Under the pieces are notes generated by a model. The model saw nothing but the letters and a program-made list of their open reading frames with translations, had not been told where the DNA came from and made no database searches. This document shows positions 29,768 through 38,059 of a stretch of DNA of 64,000 nt, one piece after another. The position numbers and the translations under genes were made by a program. The DNA lies in the NCBI RefSeq assembly GCF_022179185.1, contig NZ_BPQJ01000025.1:37268-101267 (forward strand), read 5' to 3'. Position 1 is the stretch's first letter; each line of letters begins with the position of its first letter. The DNA comes from Methylobacterium frigidaeris (GTDB lineage: Bacteria > Pseudomonadota > Alphaproteobacteria > Rhizobiales > Beijerinckiaceae).

Positions 29768-30697
29768 TCAGGCGCAGCCCTCTGCGGCGTCCGACCCCTC
29801 GAATCCGGCGGCCTCCCGCAACCAATGCGCCGCGATGGCGTCGCGGCGGGCGAACCACGTACCCTCGCGGGCGGCCGCGTGGGCGAGAAAGCGCTCGAGC
29901 CCGCCGATGCGGCCGGGCCGGCCGATGATGCGCAGGTGCAGGCCCACCGACAGCATCCGCGGCGCGTTCCCCCCCTCAGCGTAGAGACGGTCGAAGGCGT
30001 CGATGCAGTAGCGGGCGAAGTCGTCGCCGAACACGAAGCCGCCGCCGCGCTGGAAACGCATGTCGTTGGTGTCGAAGGCGTAGGGCAGCACGACGTGGGG
30101 GCGGTCCCCACGCCCCGGGACGAGGTAGGGCAGGTCGTCATTGTAGGCGTTCGAGTCGTACAGGAAGCCGCCCTGGTCCAGGAGCAGCCGGCGGGTGTTG
30201 ACCGAGGTCGCCGAGCGGGTGTGCCAGCCGACCGGTGCGCGCCCGGTCGCGTCGCGGATCGCCGCGACCGCCCGGGCGATCGTGTCCCGCTCCTCGGTCT
30301 CGCCCATCCCGGCATGGCGTTCCCAGCGCCAGCCATGGGCCGCGACCTCGTGCCCGTCGGCAGCCGCCTCCCGGGCCAGCCACGGCGAGAGCGCGACGGC
30401 GCGGCCATTGGCGTTGAGAGTCGCGGAGACGCCGTAGGCCGACAGCAAGGCCCGGATGCGCGGCCAGCCGGCCCGGGTGCCGTACTCGAAATGCGATTCC
30501 ATGCAGAGGTCGCGGGACCCGACGACCTCCTCCACCACCTCGTAGACGGATTCGTTGCGCTCGTCGCCCATCCCGAGGGAGAGCTCCGCTCCCTCCTCGA
30601 CGTTGACGACGACCGAGACGGCGAGGCGGGCGCCGCGGGGCCAGGCGATGGCCGGCGGGTGGCCACCATAGCCGCGGAAATCGCGATCGTGCTCCAT
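29768..30697 (-). CDS. polysaccharide deacetylase-family protein, PuuE allantoinase-like
   Basis: The 309-residue NodB-fold protein has VVVNVEEGAELSLGMGD, FEYGTRAGWPRI, DGHEVAAHGWRWERH and HTRSATSVNTRR. This is the pattern of the cofactor-light PuuE/allantoinase-like branch rather than of chitin deacetylases. It follows the second permease gene by three bases, so it is the last gene of the Pot-type ABC operon. The likely role is hydrolysis of an imported ring amide or N-acyl compound in the cytoplasm (no signal peptide). The substrate is not known. Confidence 0.85.
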   Translation of the reverse strand: MEHDRDFRGYGGHPPAIAWPRGARLAVSVVVNVEEGAELSLGMGDERNESVYEVVEEVVGSRDLCMESHFEYGTRAGWPRIRALLSAYGVSATLNANGRAVALSPWLAREAAADGHEVAAHGWRWERHAGMGETEERDTIARAVAAIRDATGRAPVGWHTRSATSVNTRRLLLDQGGFLYDSNAYNDDLPYLVPGRGDRPHVVLPYAFDTNDMRFQRGGGFVFGDDFARYCIDAFDRLYAEGGNAPRMLSVGLHLRIIGRPGRIGGLERFLAHAAAREGTWFARRDAIAAHWLREAAGFEGSDAAEGCA

Positions 30698-30700
30698 CGC

Positions 30701-31501
30701 TTAAACCTCCGCCAGGCGGCGCAAGCCGACGAGGCGGTCGCCGAGGATCAGCACCGCGACGGCGAGCAGGATCAGCAGCGTCGAGACCGCCGCGACGGTG
30801 GGATCGGGACGCTCCTCGACGAGTTGCAGCATCTGGATCGGCAAGGTCTTGGTCCAGGCGTCGGTGAAGAAGATCGAGATCGGGTAATTGTCCATCGAGG
30901 CGAGGAACGCGAACAGGCCGGAGGTCAGGAAGGCCGGCGCCAGGCCCGGCACCAGCACCCGCAGGACGGCCGCCGGGTAGGACAGGCCGAGGGTGCGGGC
31001 GGCGTCGATCAGCGTGAAGTCGAACAGCGACAGCGCCGCCACGACGGTGCGCACGACATAGGGTAGCGTGATCACCCCGTGGGCGATGAGCAGGCTCAAT
31101 CCCACGTCGCGCAGGCCCGCGGCGCGAAAACCCTGCAGCATGGCGATGCCGACCACGAGCCCGGGGAGCATCAGGGGCGAGATCAGGAAGGTGACGAGGG
31201 CCTCGCGCCCGGGGAAGCGGCCGCGTACCACCGCGATGGCGCAGAGCGTGCCGAGGACGAGCGCCAGGGCGGTCGCCAGGACCGCTACGCGCAGCGAGGT
31301 CCAGACGGCCGGCCAGAGGTCGCGCGAGGTCCAGAGCCGCTCGTACCAGCGCGTCGACCAGGAGGGCGGCGGCAGGGTGAAGACCGCGCTCGATCCGAAG
31401 GAGACCGCCACCGTCACCACGAGCGGCGCCATCAGGAAGAGGGCGGAGGCCGCCGCCAGAATCCAGACCAGGGCGAGGGCCGTGCGCTCGGTCGCGGTCA
31501 T
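30701..31501 (-). CDS. ABC transporter permease, PotC-like
   Basis: The 266-residue inner-membrane protein has six predicted helices and the binding-protein-dependent permease loop (EAA-like: DAARTLGLSYPAAVLRVLVPGLAP). This places it with the second permeases of spermidine/putrescine-type importers. Its ATG overlaps the stop of the first permease (ATGA). It works with the ATPase at 32382 and the binding protein at 33521. Confidence 0.9.
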   Translation of the reverse strand: MTATERTALALVWILAAASALFLMAPLVVTVAVSFGSSAVFTLPPPSWSTRWYERLWTSRDLWPAVWTSLRVAVLATALALVLGTLCAIAVVRGRFPGREALVTFLISPLMLPGLVVGIAMLQGFRAAGLRDVGLSLLIAHGVITLPYVVRTVVAALSLFDFTLIDAARTLGLSYPAAVLRVLVPGLAPAFLTSGLFAFLASMDNYPISIFFTDAWTKTLPIQMLQLVEERPDPTVAAVSTLLILLAVAVLILGDRLVGLRRLAEV

Positions 31502-32385
31502 GACTGTCCTCCTCCACCGAGCCGGCGGGCGAGCGCCGTCGATCCCACCACGACCGCGACCGCGACGGCCAGCAGAAGCACCGCGGTGGTCGAGCCGAGC
31601 TGCTCGTCGCGCATGAACAGGAAGGCGCGGCCGGTGAGGGTCGCGAGGGTCTGGAAGCGGTCGCCGATGACGAGGCTCGGCACGACGTACATCGACACGG
31701 CGAGGGAGAACACGAAGGCGATGCCGGAGACGATCCCCGGCAGGGTCAGCGGCAGGGTCACGCCGAGGAAGCGGCGCAAGGGGCTCGCCCCCAGGGTCGC
31801 GGCGGCCTCAGCGAGGCGCGGATCGATCTGGCGGATCACCGCGTAGATCGGCAGGATCATGAACGGCAGGAAGACGTTGGCGGCGCCGATGACGAGCCCG
31901 GTCTCGGTGAACAGCAGCCGCTGCGGCGCGTCCCAGATGCCGAGGCCGACGAGGAGCCCCGACACCACCCCGTCCCGGCGCAGCACGATCTGCCACGCAT
32001 AGGCCTTGACCACGACCCCGACCGAGAGCGGCAGGATGACGGACAGGAGCAGGAGCCCCTGCACCGCGCCGCGGGCCCGCGCCAGGGCGACCGCCGCCGG
32101 GTAACCGGCGAGGAGGCAGACCAGGGTGACGAGAAGCGCGGTCCGCACCGTGTTGCCGATGACCCGCCAGCTGAACGGATCGGACAGGAACTGCGCGAGC
32201 GGCGTCAGGCTGATCCCCTGCGGGCCCGAGAGGCTGCGCCCGAGCAGGACCAGCAGCGGCCAGCCATAGGCCGCCGCGAGGTAGGCGAAGGCCGGGAGCG
32301 CCAGCAGCGCCACAGGATCCGGCCGGACGGAGAGCGACCGGCGGGCCGGGACCCGGCCGGTGAGGGGGGCGGCCGGTGCGCTCAT
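31498..32385 (-). CDS. ABC transporter permease, PotB-like
   Basis: The 295-residue permease starts MSAPAAPLTGRVPARR. It has six predicted membrane helices after a short cytoplasmic leader, with the EAA-like loop EAAATLGASPLRRFLGVTLPLTLPG. Length and motif match PotB-type permeases. ATGA overlaps join it to the ATPase gene upstream and to the PotC-like permease gene downstream. Confidence 0.9.
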   Translation of the reverse strand: MSAPAAPLTGRVPARRSLSVRPDPVALLALPAFAYLAAAYGWPLLVLLGRSLSGPQGISLTPLAQFLSDPFSWRVIGNTVRTALLVTLVCLLAGYPAAVALARARGAVQGLLLLSVILPLSVGVVVKAYAWQIVLRRDGVVSGLLVGLGIWDAPQRLLFTETGLVIGAANVFLPFMILPIYAVIRQIDPRLAEAAATLGASPLRRFLGVTLPLTLPGIVSGIAFVFSLAVSMYVVPSLVIGDRFQTLATLTGRAFLFMRDEQLGSTTAVLLLAVAVAVVVGSTALARRLGGGGQS

Positions 32386-33512
32386 GCGGCGTCCCGCTGC
32401 GCGGGCTCGGCCGGAAAGACCAGCGTGTCCTCGATCGCCCACGACAGGCGCAGGCGCGCCCCGGGCCTGGCGCCCGCCGGGATCTCGGGGGCCTCCGCCA
32501 GCAGGGCTCGCTCCCCGTCCGGGCCGGCGAAGAACAGGTGGGCGCGGGCGCCCTGGAACGCGACCTCGACGAGGGTGGCCTCGATCGCGTTCGGCCCGTC
32601 CGCTCCGATCCGGATCCGCTCCGGCCGCACCCCGAGGAGCACCGGGCTGCCCGGCCGGAACCGGCCCGGCGCCCGCACCGTCCCGAGCGCCGTCTCGACC
32701 CGGAGCACCCCGTCGCCCTCCTCCCGCACGGTGCCGTGAAGCCGGCTCGACAGGCCGACGAAACCGAGCGCGAAGGCGGTGGCGGGCCGGCGGTAGAGCG
32801 TCACTGGATCGGCGAGCTGCTCGATCGCGCCGCGGTTCATCACGGCGATCCGGTCGGACATGGTCAGGGCCTCGTCCTGGTCGTGGGTGACGAACAGGGC
32901 GGTGATGCCGAGCTCGCGCAGCAGGCGCTTGAGGTCGATCTGCATCGCCTCCCGGAGCTTGCGGTCGAGGGCCGAGAACGGCTCGTCGAGGAGCAGGAGC
33001 TTCGGCCGCACGGCGAGCGCCCGGGCCACCGCCACCCGCTGCTGCTGCCCGCCCGAGAGCGCCTGCGCCCGGCGGTCGGCGAAGGGCGCCATCTGGACGA
33101 GGTCGAGGAAGCGCGCCACCACGGCCGGGATCTCGGCGCGGGGATGCCCCTTGGCCTTGAGCCCGAACGCCACGTTCTCGGCGACCGTGAGATGGGGGAA
33201 CAGGGCGTAGTTCTGAAACACCACTCCGACGTCGCGCCGGTGCGGCGGGGTGCGGGTGACGTCGCGGCCGTCGAGGACGACCCGGCCGCGATCCGCCGCG
33301 ACGAGGCCGGCGACGATGCGCAGGAGCGTCGTCTTCCCGCAGCCGGAGGGGCCGAGCAGCGAGACGAACTCGCCGCCTGCGACCGCGAGATCGACGCCGC
33401 CGAGCACCGTGCTCGCGCCGAAGCGCTTCTCGGCCCCCACGATGGTGAGGAAGCCGGGATCGGATGGGGCGGAGGCAGGCGGGGTTGGGGCAGACGGGGT
33501 TGGGGCAGGCAT
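32382..33512 (-). CDS. ABC transporter ATP-binding protein, PotA-like
   Basis: The 376-residue ATPase has Walker A GPSGCGKTT, signature LSGGQQQRVAVARAL, Walker B LLLLDEPFSALD and a C-terminal TOBE region. All match the spermidine/putrescine/iron class. The first 16 residues are a proline/alanine/serine stretch (PTPSAPTPPASAPSDP) encoded by a 15-bp tandem repeat. The ATG is eight bases after the binding-protein stop. Order in the operon: binding protein, ATPase, two permeases, deacetylase. Confidence 0.92.
   Translation of the reverse strand: MPAPTPSAPTPPASAPSDPGFLTIVGAEKRFGASTVLGGVDLAVAGGEFVSLLGPSGCGKTTLLRIVAGLVAADRGRVVLDGRDVTRTPPHRRDVGVVFQNYALFPHLTVAENVAFGLKAKGHPRAEIPAVVARFLDLVQMAPFADRRAQALSGGQQQRVAVARALAVRPKLLLLDEPFSALDRKLREAMQIDLKRLLRELGITALFVTHDQDEALTMSDRIAVMNRGAIEQLADPVTLYRRPATAFALGFVGLSSRLHGTVREEGDGVLRVETALGTVRAPGRFRPGSPVLLGVRPERIRIGADGPNAIEATLVEVAFQGARAHLFFAGPDGERALLAEAPEIPAGARPGARLRLSWAIEDTLVFPAEPAQRDAA
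33480..33509 (-). repeat. 15-bp tandem duplication at the start of the ATPase gene
   Basis: Two adjacent 15-base units (CGGGGTTGGGGCAG plus A or G on the plus strand) differ at one base. They keep the frame and encode the proline-rich leader of the PotA-like ATPase. Confidence 0.7.
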
Positions 33513-33520
33513 GGCGCGGC

Positions 33521-34564
33521 TCAGATCGCCATCTCGCGGTCCCAGCGCTTGATCCAGCCGTCGCGCTCGCGGGCGACGTTGGCCCAGTCGATCTGATGCA
33601 CGACCAGGTCGGCGGGCAGGCCCGCCGGACGCGGAACCGCGCGGTTGGTGGGTAGCGAGAAGGTCGGGCCGACGAGGCGCTGCTGCAATTCCGCTCCGAG
33701 CAGCATGTCGACATAGGCGAAGGCAAGGTCGGGAAGCGGACAACCCTTCACCACCGCGATGCCCGACGGCATCGCGAACACGCCCTCCTTCGGGGCCGCG
33801 AGGGCGATCGGGGCGCCGGCGGCCTTGCGCTCGAGGGCGTAGGACGACATCGCGGACGAGATCATCCAGGCCTCGCCCTGCTCCAGCAGGTTATAGGCCT
33901 GGGGCTGCTGCGTGTAGACCGTGAGCAGGTTCGGCTTGAGCGCGGCGAGCTTGCGAAAGCCCGGTTCGGCGTCACCCTGCGCCGCATCGAGGGACTTGCC
34001 GGTCTCGAGGGCGGCGGCCGCGAAGATGTTGGGCAGACCTTCGGTGTTCTGCAGCGAGGGGACGATGATCCGGCCCTTGTACCTGGGGTCGTAAGGGTCG
34101 GCCCAGGAGGTCGGGGCTTGGCGCATCGCCTCGGTGTTGTAGGCGATGCCAAGCCAGGGCTGCAGGTAGTTCGCCCACATCCCGTCCATATGGACGGTGC
34201 CGGGGACGAGGGCGCCGAGATTCGGCACGCGCGCGGGGGTCAGCGGATCGAGGAGCCCTTCCTTCACCGCCAGGATCATCACCGGATCGTCCATCTGGAC
34301 CACCGACAGGTAGGGCCGGTCCCGGTTCTTCTGCATCTTCTCGAGGTTCACGAGCGAGCGCGTGCCCTCGAAGATCACCTTCGCGCCATGCTTCCGCTCG
34401 AAGGCCGGGACCACGATCTCCTCGACCCAGGCCTTGTGGCCGGCGGCCCCGCCGACGACGAGCTCGCGGGCCTGCGCCCGCAGGATGCCGGGCGCCGCCA
34501 CGAGGGCGCCGAGAGCCGCAGCCCCGCGCAGCACCGAACGACGATCGGGAGAGGTGGACGGCAT
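33521..34564 (-). CDS. ABC transporter periplasmic substrate-binding protein, PotD-like
   Basis: The 347-residue protein has a twin-arginine leader (PDRRSVLRGAAALGALVAAPG) and a type 2 periplasmic binding fold of the spermidine/putrescine/Fe family. Matching stretches include YLQPWLGIAYNTEAM, WADPYDPRYKGRIIVP and GIAVVKGCPLPDLA. I use ATG 34564, where the Tat signal starts correctly. It is the first gene of the importer operon, divergent from a GntR gene. Retained conserved residues cannot decide between a polyamine and another cationic or ureide ligand. Confidence 0.88.
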   Translation of the reverse strand: MPSTSPDRRSVLRGAAALGALVAAPGILRAQARELVVGGAAGHKAWVEEIVVPAFERKHGAKVIFEGTRSLVNLEKMQKNRDRPYLSVVQMDDPVMILAVKEGLLDPLTPARVPNLGALVPGTVHMDGMWANYLQPWLGIAYNTEAMRQAPTSWADPYDPRYKGRIIVPSLQNTEGLPNIFAAAALETGKSLDAAQGDAEPGFRKLAALKPNLLTVYTQQPQAYNLLEQGEAWMISSAMSSYALERKAAGAPIALAAPKEGVFAMPSGIAVVKGCPLPDLAFAYVDMLLGAELQQRLVGPTFSLPTNRAVPRPAGLPADLVVHQIDWANVARERDGWIKRWDREMAI

Positions 34565-34646
34565 GGCGGGAAACCCTCCGGACGGAGCGGATGACACCGA
34601 AGGGATACGTCTGCCCGCCCCGTCAATGAAGCACAAAGTCATCGCA

Positions 34647-34658
34647 ATTGTGCACAAT
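34647..34658. promoter_or_regulatory. palindromic operator between importer operon and GntR gene
   Basis: ATTGTGCACAAT is a perfect 12-bp palindrome midway between the divergent starts, about 85 bases from each. The core TTGT-N2-ACAA has the layout of operators bound by FadR-type GntR proteins, so it is probably the site of the adjacent regulator and could serve both promoters. Confidence 0.55.
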
Positions 34659-34744
34659 CTTGGAGCGACAGGCGGTGCGAACGGGCTTGGGCGGCGGACC
34701 GTCCGGGCTTATCTCGGGGCGGGCCGATGCGGACCGGGAGGGAC

Positions 34745-35545
34745 ATGATGGACCGGAAGGCCGTGCGTGCCGTCCCGTCGGACGGCGAGACGGCGCAGAC
34801 CGGCATGCTCGACGAGACGGCGGTCCACGCCGGCATGCTCGACGAGACGGCGGTCCACGCCGTCCTGGCGCGGGTGCTGCTCGACGGGCGGGTTCCGGCC
34901 GGGACGAAGCTCGGCGAGCACTTCCTCGCCGAGATCTTCGGGGTGAGCCGCGAGCGCGTGCGCAAGGTGCTGCACCGGCTCGGCCACGAGCGGCTGATCA
35001 CCGTCGAGAAGAACCGCGGCGCCTTCGCGATCGCGCCGGATCTCGGCGAGGCGCGCACGGTCTACGAGGCGCGGCGCATCCTCGAGGGCGGCATCGTCGG
35101 GCACCTCGCGACGGCGCTCGACGAGGCCGGCGAAGCGCGGCTCGCCGCCCACGTGGCGGCGGAGGATGCCGCGATGGCGGCGGGCGACCGCTTCACCTCG
35201 ATCCGCCTCTCGGCGGAGTTCCATACCATCCTGGCCGATCTCACCGGCAACGTGCTGATCCGGCGCCAGATGCAGGAACTCGTCGCCCGCACGATGATGC
35301 TGGTGGCGTTCTTCGAGCCCGACTCGTCGGTCGCCTGCCAGTGCGCCGAGCACCGGGCGGTGTTCCGGGCGCTCAGCGGGCGCGCCCGGGCGCAGGCGGT
35401 GCGGGCGATGACCACCCACCTGTCCCTGGTGGAGACGCGGCTGCGCCCGCGGGTCTGCGAGGCGGTCCCCCCTCCCCTCGAGGAGGTGCTGCGCGACGCG
35501 CTCGCCAGACGGCAGACCGCGAAGGGGCTGAACGATAACAGGTAG
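34745..35545 (+). CDS. GntR family regulator (FadR/FCD type)
   Basis: After a variable N-terminus, the winged helix-turn-helix (LGEHFLAEIFGVSRERVRKVLHRLGHERLI in sections) leads into an FCD domain with RRILEGG, RLSAEFHTILADL and CAEHRAVFRALSGR, the latter two supplying metal-ligand histidines. It is 266 residues from ATG 34745; ATG 34748 fits the GGGAGGG ribosome-binding site slightly better. Residues 21-40 are an exact 10-residue tandem duplication (GMLDETAVHA). It is divergent from the Pot-type importer and probably represses it. Confidence 0.87.
   Translation: MMDRKAVRAVPSDGETAQTGMLDETAVHAGMLDETAVHAVLARVLLDGRVPAGTKLGEHFLAEIFGVSRERVRKVLHRLGHERLITVEKNRGAFAIAPDLGEARTVYEARRILEGGIVGHLATALDEAGEARLAAHVAAEDAAMAAGDRFTSIRLSAEFHTILADLTGNVLIRRQMQELVARTMMLVAFFEPDSSVACQCAEHRAVFRALSGRARAQAVRAMTTHLSLVETRLRPRVCEAVPPPLEEVLRDALARRQTAKGLNDNR
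34801..34860 (+). repeat. exact 30-bp tandem duplication in the GntR gene
   Basis: Bases 34801-34830 are repeated without change at 34831-34860. The unit is a multiple of three, so the frame is kept and ten residues ahead of the DNA-binding domain are doubled. Perfect identity suggests a recent event. Confidence 0.9.
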
Positions 35546-35645
35546 GCCGGATCGGCGAGGCGCCTGCCGGCATCGTCGTCGTCCGGCTCAGGTCCGAGGC
35601 CGGGCAGCGCCTCGGACCTGCGCGTCATCGCGTGGTGCGGGCGCG

Positions 35646-36080
35646 CTATCGCACCGGCAGCGCACGGCGCAAGACTCCATGCGCCGCCATGCCGGCGAGC
35701 ATTGCGGCGACGAACACGACGACCGGCAATGCCCCGCCGGAGAGGGCCGCCACCGCCGGCCCGGGGCAGAAGCCCGACAGGCCCCAGCCGATGCCGAACA
35801 GGACGGCACCGAGGATCAGGGGCGGATCGATCCGGGTCCGGGTCGGCCAGTCGAACCGCTCCGCCAGGACGGGCCGGTGCAGGCGGCGCGCCAGCGCCGT
35901 GCCGAGGCCCGACGCGGTGACGGCGCCGGCGAGGACGAAGGCGAGGGTCGGGTCCCAGGCGCCGGTCACGTCGAGGAAGCCGCGCACCCGGGCTGGGTCG
36001 AGCATGCCGGACAGCGCGAGCCCGCCCCCGAACAGCAGGCCGGACAGGACAGCGGCGGCGAGGCGCAAGGCCGGCATCAC
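35646..36080 (-). CDS. YeeE/YedE family sulfur-compound transporter, half-size (DUF6691 type)
   Basis: The 144-residue protein has four predicted membrane helices and the family pattern GGGLALSGMLDPARVRGFLDV and GIGWGLSGFCPGPAVA, with the cysteine of SGFCPGP conserved. It is one half of the two-gene YeeE/YedE arrangement, whose full-length relatives import thiosulfate. It overlaps the other half by four bases. It is part of a sulfur-related neighbourhood (CysE, cysteine desulfurase, encapsulin) on the other strand. Confidence 0.87.
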   Translation of the reverse strand: MMPALRLAAAVLSGLLFGGGLALSGMLDPARVRGFLDVTGAWDPTLAFVLAGAVTASGLGTALARRLHRPVLAERFDWPTRTRIDPPLILGAVLFGIGWGLSGFCPGPAVAALSGGALPVVVFVAAMLAGMAAHGVLRRALPVR

Positions 36081-36490
36081 GGCAGTACCCGCCCGGCGGC
36101 GACCGTCAGCATCCCGCTCGCCAGGAACGCGACGACCGCCACCGCCGAGCGCGGCGACAGGCGGGCGAGGCCGCAGACCCCGTGGCCGGAGGTGCAGCCC
36201 GAGCCGAGCCGCGTGCCGAAGCCGACGAGCAGCCCGGCCAGCGCCAGCACCGGCAGGCTCGCCTCGATCCGCATCGCCGGCCAGCCGCCCGCGAGGAGCG
36301 CGAAGACCGGCGGCCCGAGGACGAGCCCGGCGAGGAAGGCGGCGCCGATGCGCCAGGCCGGCCCGGCCGGACGGGCGAGACCGGCGACGAGGCCGCTGAT
36401 CCCGGCGATGCGGCCGTCGAGGAGGAGGAACAGGGCGGCCGAGAGGCCGATCAGGAGGCCGCCGGCGAAGGCGCTGGGCAGGGTAGTCAT
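36077..36490 (-). CDS. YeeE/YedE family sulfur-compound transporter, half-size
   Basis: The 137-residue protein has four predicted membrane helices and the motif RLGSGCTSGHGVCGLARLS, the cysteine-bearing hallmark of YeeE/YedE proteins, plus GGLLIGLSAALFLLLDGRIAGISG near the N-terminus. I use ATG 36490. It precedes and overlaps (ATGA) the second half-transporter. Together they probably bring thiosulfate or another reduced sulfur species into the cell. The operon is divergent from the cysE operon across 270 bases. Confidence 0.87.
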   Translation of the reverse strand: MTTLPSAFAGGLLIGLSAALFLLLDGRIAGISGLVAGLARPAGPAWRIGAAFLAGLVLGPPVFALLAGGWPAMRIEASLPVLALAGLLVGFGTRLGSGCTSGHGVCGLARLSPRSAVAVVAFLASGMLTVAAGRVLP

Positions 36491-36595
36491 GACGATCCCG
36501 GGACGCGAGGGCGCCACCGGTCGGCCGGCGACGCGACCCGCTGCGTACCGAAAGGGAAAGCGCGGAACAAGGCTTGCGGCGCGCGGTTGTTTCGT

Positions 36596-36622
36596 AGATT
36601 ATCGAGCAAGTACAACAGATTA
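36596..36622 (+). promoter_or_regulatory. direct repeats in the divergent yeeE/cysE promoter region
   Basis: AGATTA at 36596 and again at 36617 begin two related 15-mers (AGATTATCGAGCAAG and AGATTAGCGAAGCAA) spaced 21 bases, two helical turns. Their position between the sulfur transporter pair and the cysE operon suggests a shared regulator site. No regulator gene is adjacent. Confidence 0.35.
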
Positions 36623-36760
36623 GCGAAGCAAATGCTCTCGTCCGCCCAACTCGCGACTACACCCTTCTCCCCTCACGCCGGAATCGAGGGAAGTTCTTCC
36701 CGCCCGCAGGGTCGGGTCGCCAGGCGGGGACACCCGCGGGAGCATCTGGAGAATGATGTC

Positions 36761-36967
36761 ATGGCTTCAGCGACGATGACGCGCGGCGACGAGGTCGTGT
36801 TCGACCGGCTCGACCTCGCGGACGCCTTGGGGATCTGGCGCAACGCCAAGGGGAGGATCGTCGGCATCCATGGCCAGGGCAGCCGCACTCCCACCGTCGA
36901 CGTCAAGTTCGACGGTCACGAGACCCTGCAGCGCTACCTGCCGGACCTCTTCCGGCGCGTGCAGTAA
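36761..36967 (+). CDS. small hypothetical protein upstream of cysE
   Basis: The 68-residue protein reads MASATMTRGDEVVFDRLDLADALGIW in sections, then KGRIVGIHGQGSRTPTVDVKFDG and a basic C-terminus. The alternation of short hydrophobic strands with GR.V.IHG and VDVKFDG suggests a small SH3-like barrel, as in NifZ- or KOW-type proteins, but I do not recognise a named family. It ends five bases before the GTG of cysE, so it is probably translated with it and may be an accessory to sulfur or Fe-S metabolism. Confidence 0.7.
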   Translation: MASATMTRGDEVVFDRLDLADALGIWRNAKGRIVGIHGQGSRTPTVDVKFDGHETLQRYLPDLFRRVQ

Positions 36968-36972
36968 CGCCC

Positions 36973-37887
36973 GTGAGAGATGCCATCGGATTGGACCTGG
37001 TCAGCATGGATCTGGCATCCCCGGCCGCACCGGCGACGGTTCTTCGCGTGAGCACCGCCGCCCTGCGTCAGCCTCCCTTACGCGCGACGAGCCACAGCAC
37101 GGCAGAGGCCGATGTCTGGGCGGAGCTGCGCGCCGAGGCGGAGGCGGCGCTGATCGAGGAGCCGCTCTATGCCGGGATCATCCAGGCGACGATCCTCGAC
37201 CAGCGCAGCCTGGCCCAGGCCCTCGCCTACCGCCTCGCGCACCGGCTCGGCGACGGCGACCTCGCCCGGCTATCGATGCGCGACCTCTGCCTCGCCGCCT
37301 TCGAGGCGGATCCCCATGCCGGCGCCCACGCGGTGCGCGACCTGATCGCCATCCGCGAGCGCGACCCGACCTGCCGGCGCTACCTCGATCCTTTCCTGTT
37401 CTACAAGGGACTGGCCGCCCTCGAGGGCTACCGGGTCGCCCACTGGCTCTGGCACCAGGGCCGGATGACGCTGGCCCTCCACGTGCAGAGCCGGATCTCG
37501 GAGGTGTTCGGCTGCGACATCCACCCGGCGGCACGGATCGGCTCGGGGGTGTTCATCGACCACGCCACCGGCGTCGTGATCGGTGAGACCACGGTGGTCG
37601 CCGACGACGTGTCGATCCTGCAATCCGTGACGCTGGGCGGCAACGGCAAGGACAGCGGCGACCGCCACCCCAAGATCGAGCGCGGGGTGCTGCTGAGCGT
37701 CGGGGCCAAGGTGCTCGGCAACATCCGGGTCGGCGAGGGCGCGAAGGTCGCCGCCGCCGCGGTGGTGCTGCACGACGTGCCGCCCCACACCACCGTGGCG
37801 GGCGTGCCGGCCCGGGTGGTCTCGCGCATCCCGCGCTCGGAGGAACCAGCCCTGACCATGGACCAGTTCTTCGGCGAGGGCATCTGA
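36973..37887 (+). CDS. cysE: serine O-acetyltransferase
   Basis: The 304-residue enzyme has the N-terminal helical SATase domain (EPLYAGIIQATILDQ, VRDLIAIRERDPTCRRYLDP) and a left-handed beta-helix of hexapeptide repeats. The catalytic stretch is DIHPAARIGSGVFIDHATGVVIGE, followed by QSVTLGGNGKDSGDRHPKI. It makes O-acetylserine, the carbon skeleton for cysteine. The start is either GTG 36973 or ATG 37006, since the first 45 residues are not family-typical. It is encoded upstream of an encapsulin and a cysteine desulfurase, linking cysteine synthesis to sulfur release or storage. Confidence 0.9.
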   Translation: MRDAIGLDLVSMDLASPAAPATVLRVSTAALRQPPLRATSHSTAEADVWAELRAEAEAALIEEPLYAGIIQATILDQRSLAQALAYRLAHRLGDGDLARLSMRDLCLAAFEADPHAGAHAVRDLIAIRERDPTCRRYLDPFLFYKGLAALEGYRVAHWLWHQGRMTLALHVQSRISEVFGCDIHPAARIGSGVFIDHATGVVIGETTVVADDVSILQSVTLGGNGKDSGDRHPKIERGVLLSVGAKVLGNIRVGEGAKVAAAAVVLHDVPPHTTVAGVPARVVSRIPRSEEPALTMDQFFGEGI

Positions 37888-37927
37888 CGGCAGCCGAAAA
37901 ATCTCTTTCGGAGATGGTTCATCGCAG

Positions 37928-37948
37928 GATCGCGGTACGATCGCGATC
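37928..37948 (+). terminator. hairpin after cysE
   Basis: GATCGCG, a seven-base loop and CGCGATC form a perfect 7-bp stem 41 bases after the cysE stop. A run of seven T lies at 37960-37966, a little too far from the stem for a classical terminator. It probably ends or weakens the cysE transcript. The rest of the 407-base gap to the encapsulin gene is A+T-rich up to about 38060. Confidence 0.45.
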
Positions 37949-38059
37949 TTGTAGGAAATTTTTTTATGAAAACCGTAATAATTAGACATTTTTTGTACGC
38001 ATCGGCTCGAAGAAAGAAAATTCTAGACGTAACGGGCCGATAAACGAAAAAACATTCTA

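Noticed and set aside
37901..37915. Five-bp hairpin just after cysE
   Set aside because: The stem is too short and lacks a T-run; the hairpin at 37928-37948 is a better terminator candidate.
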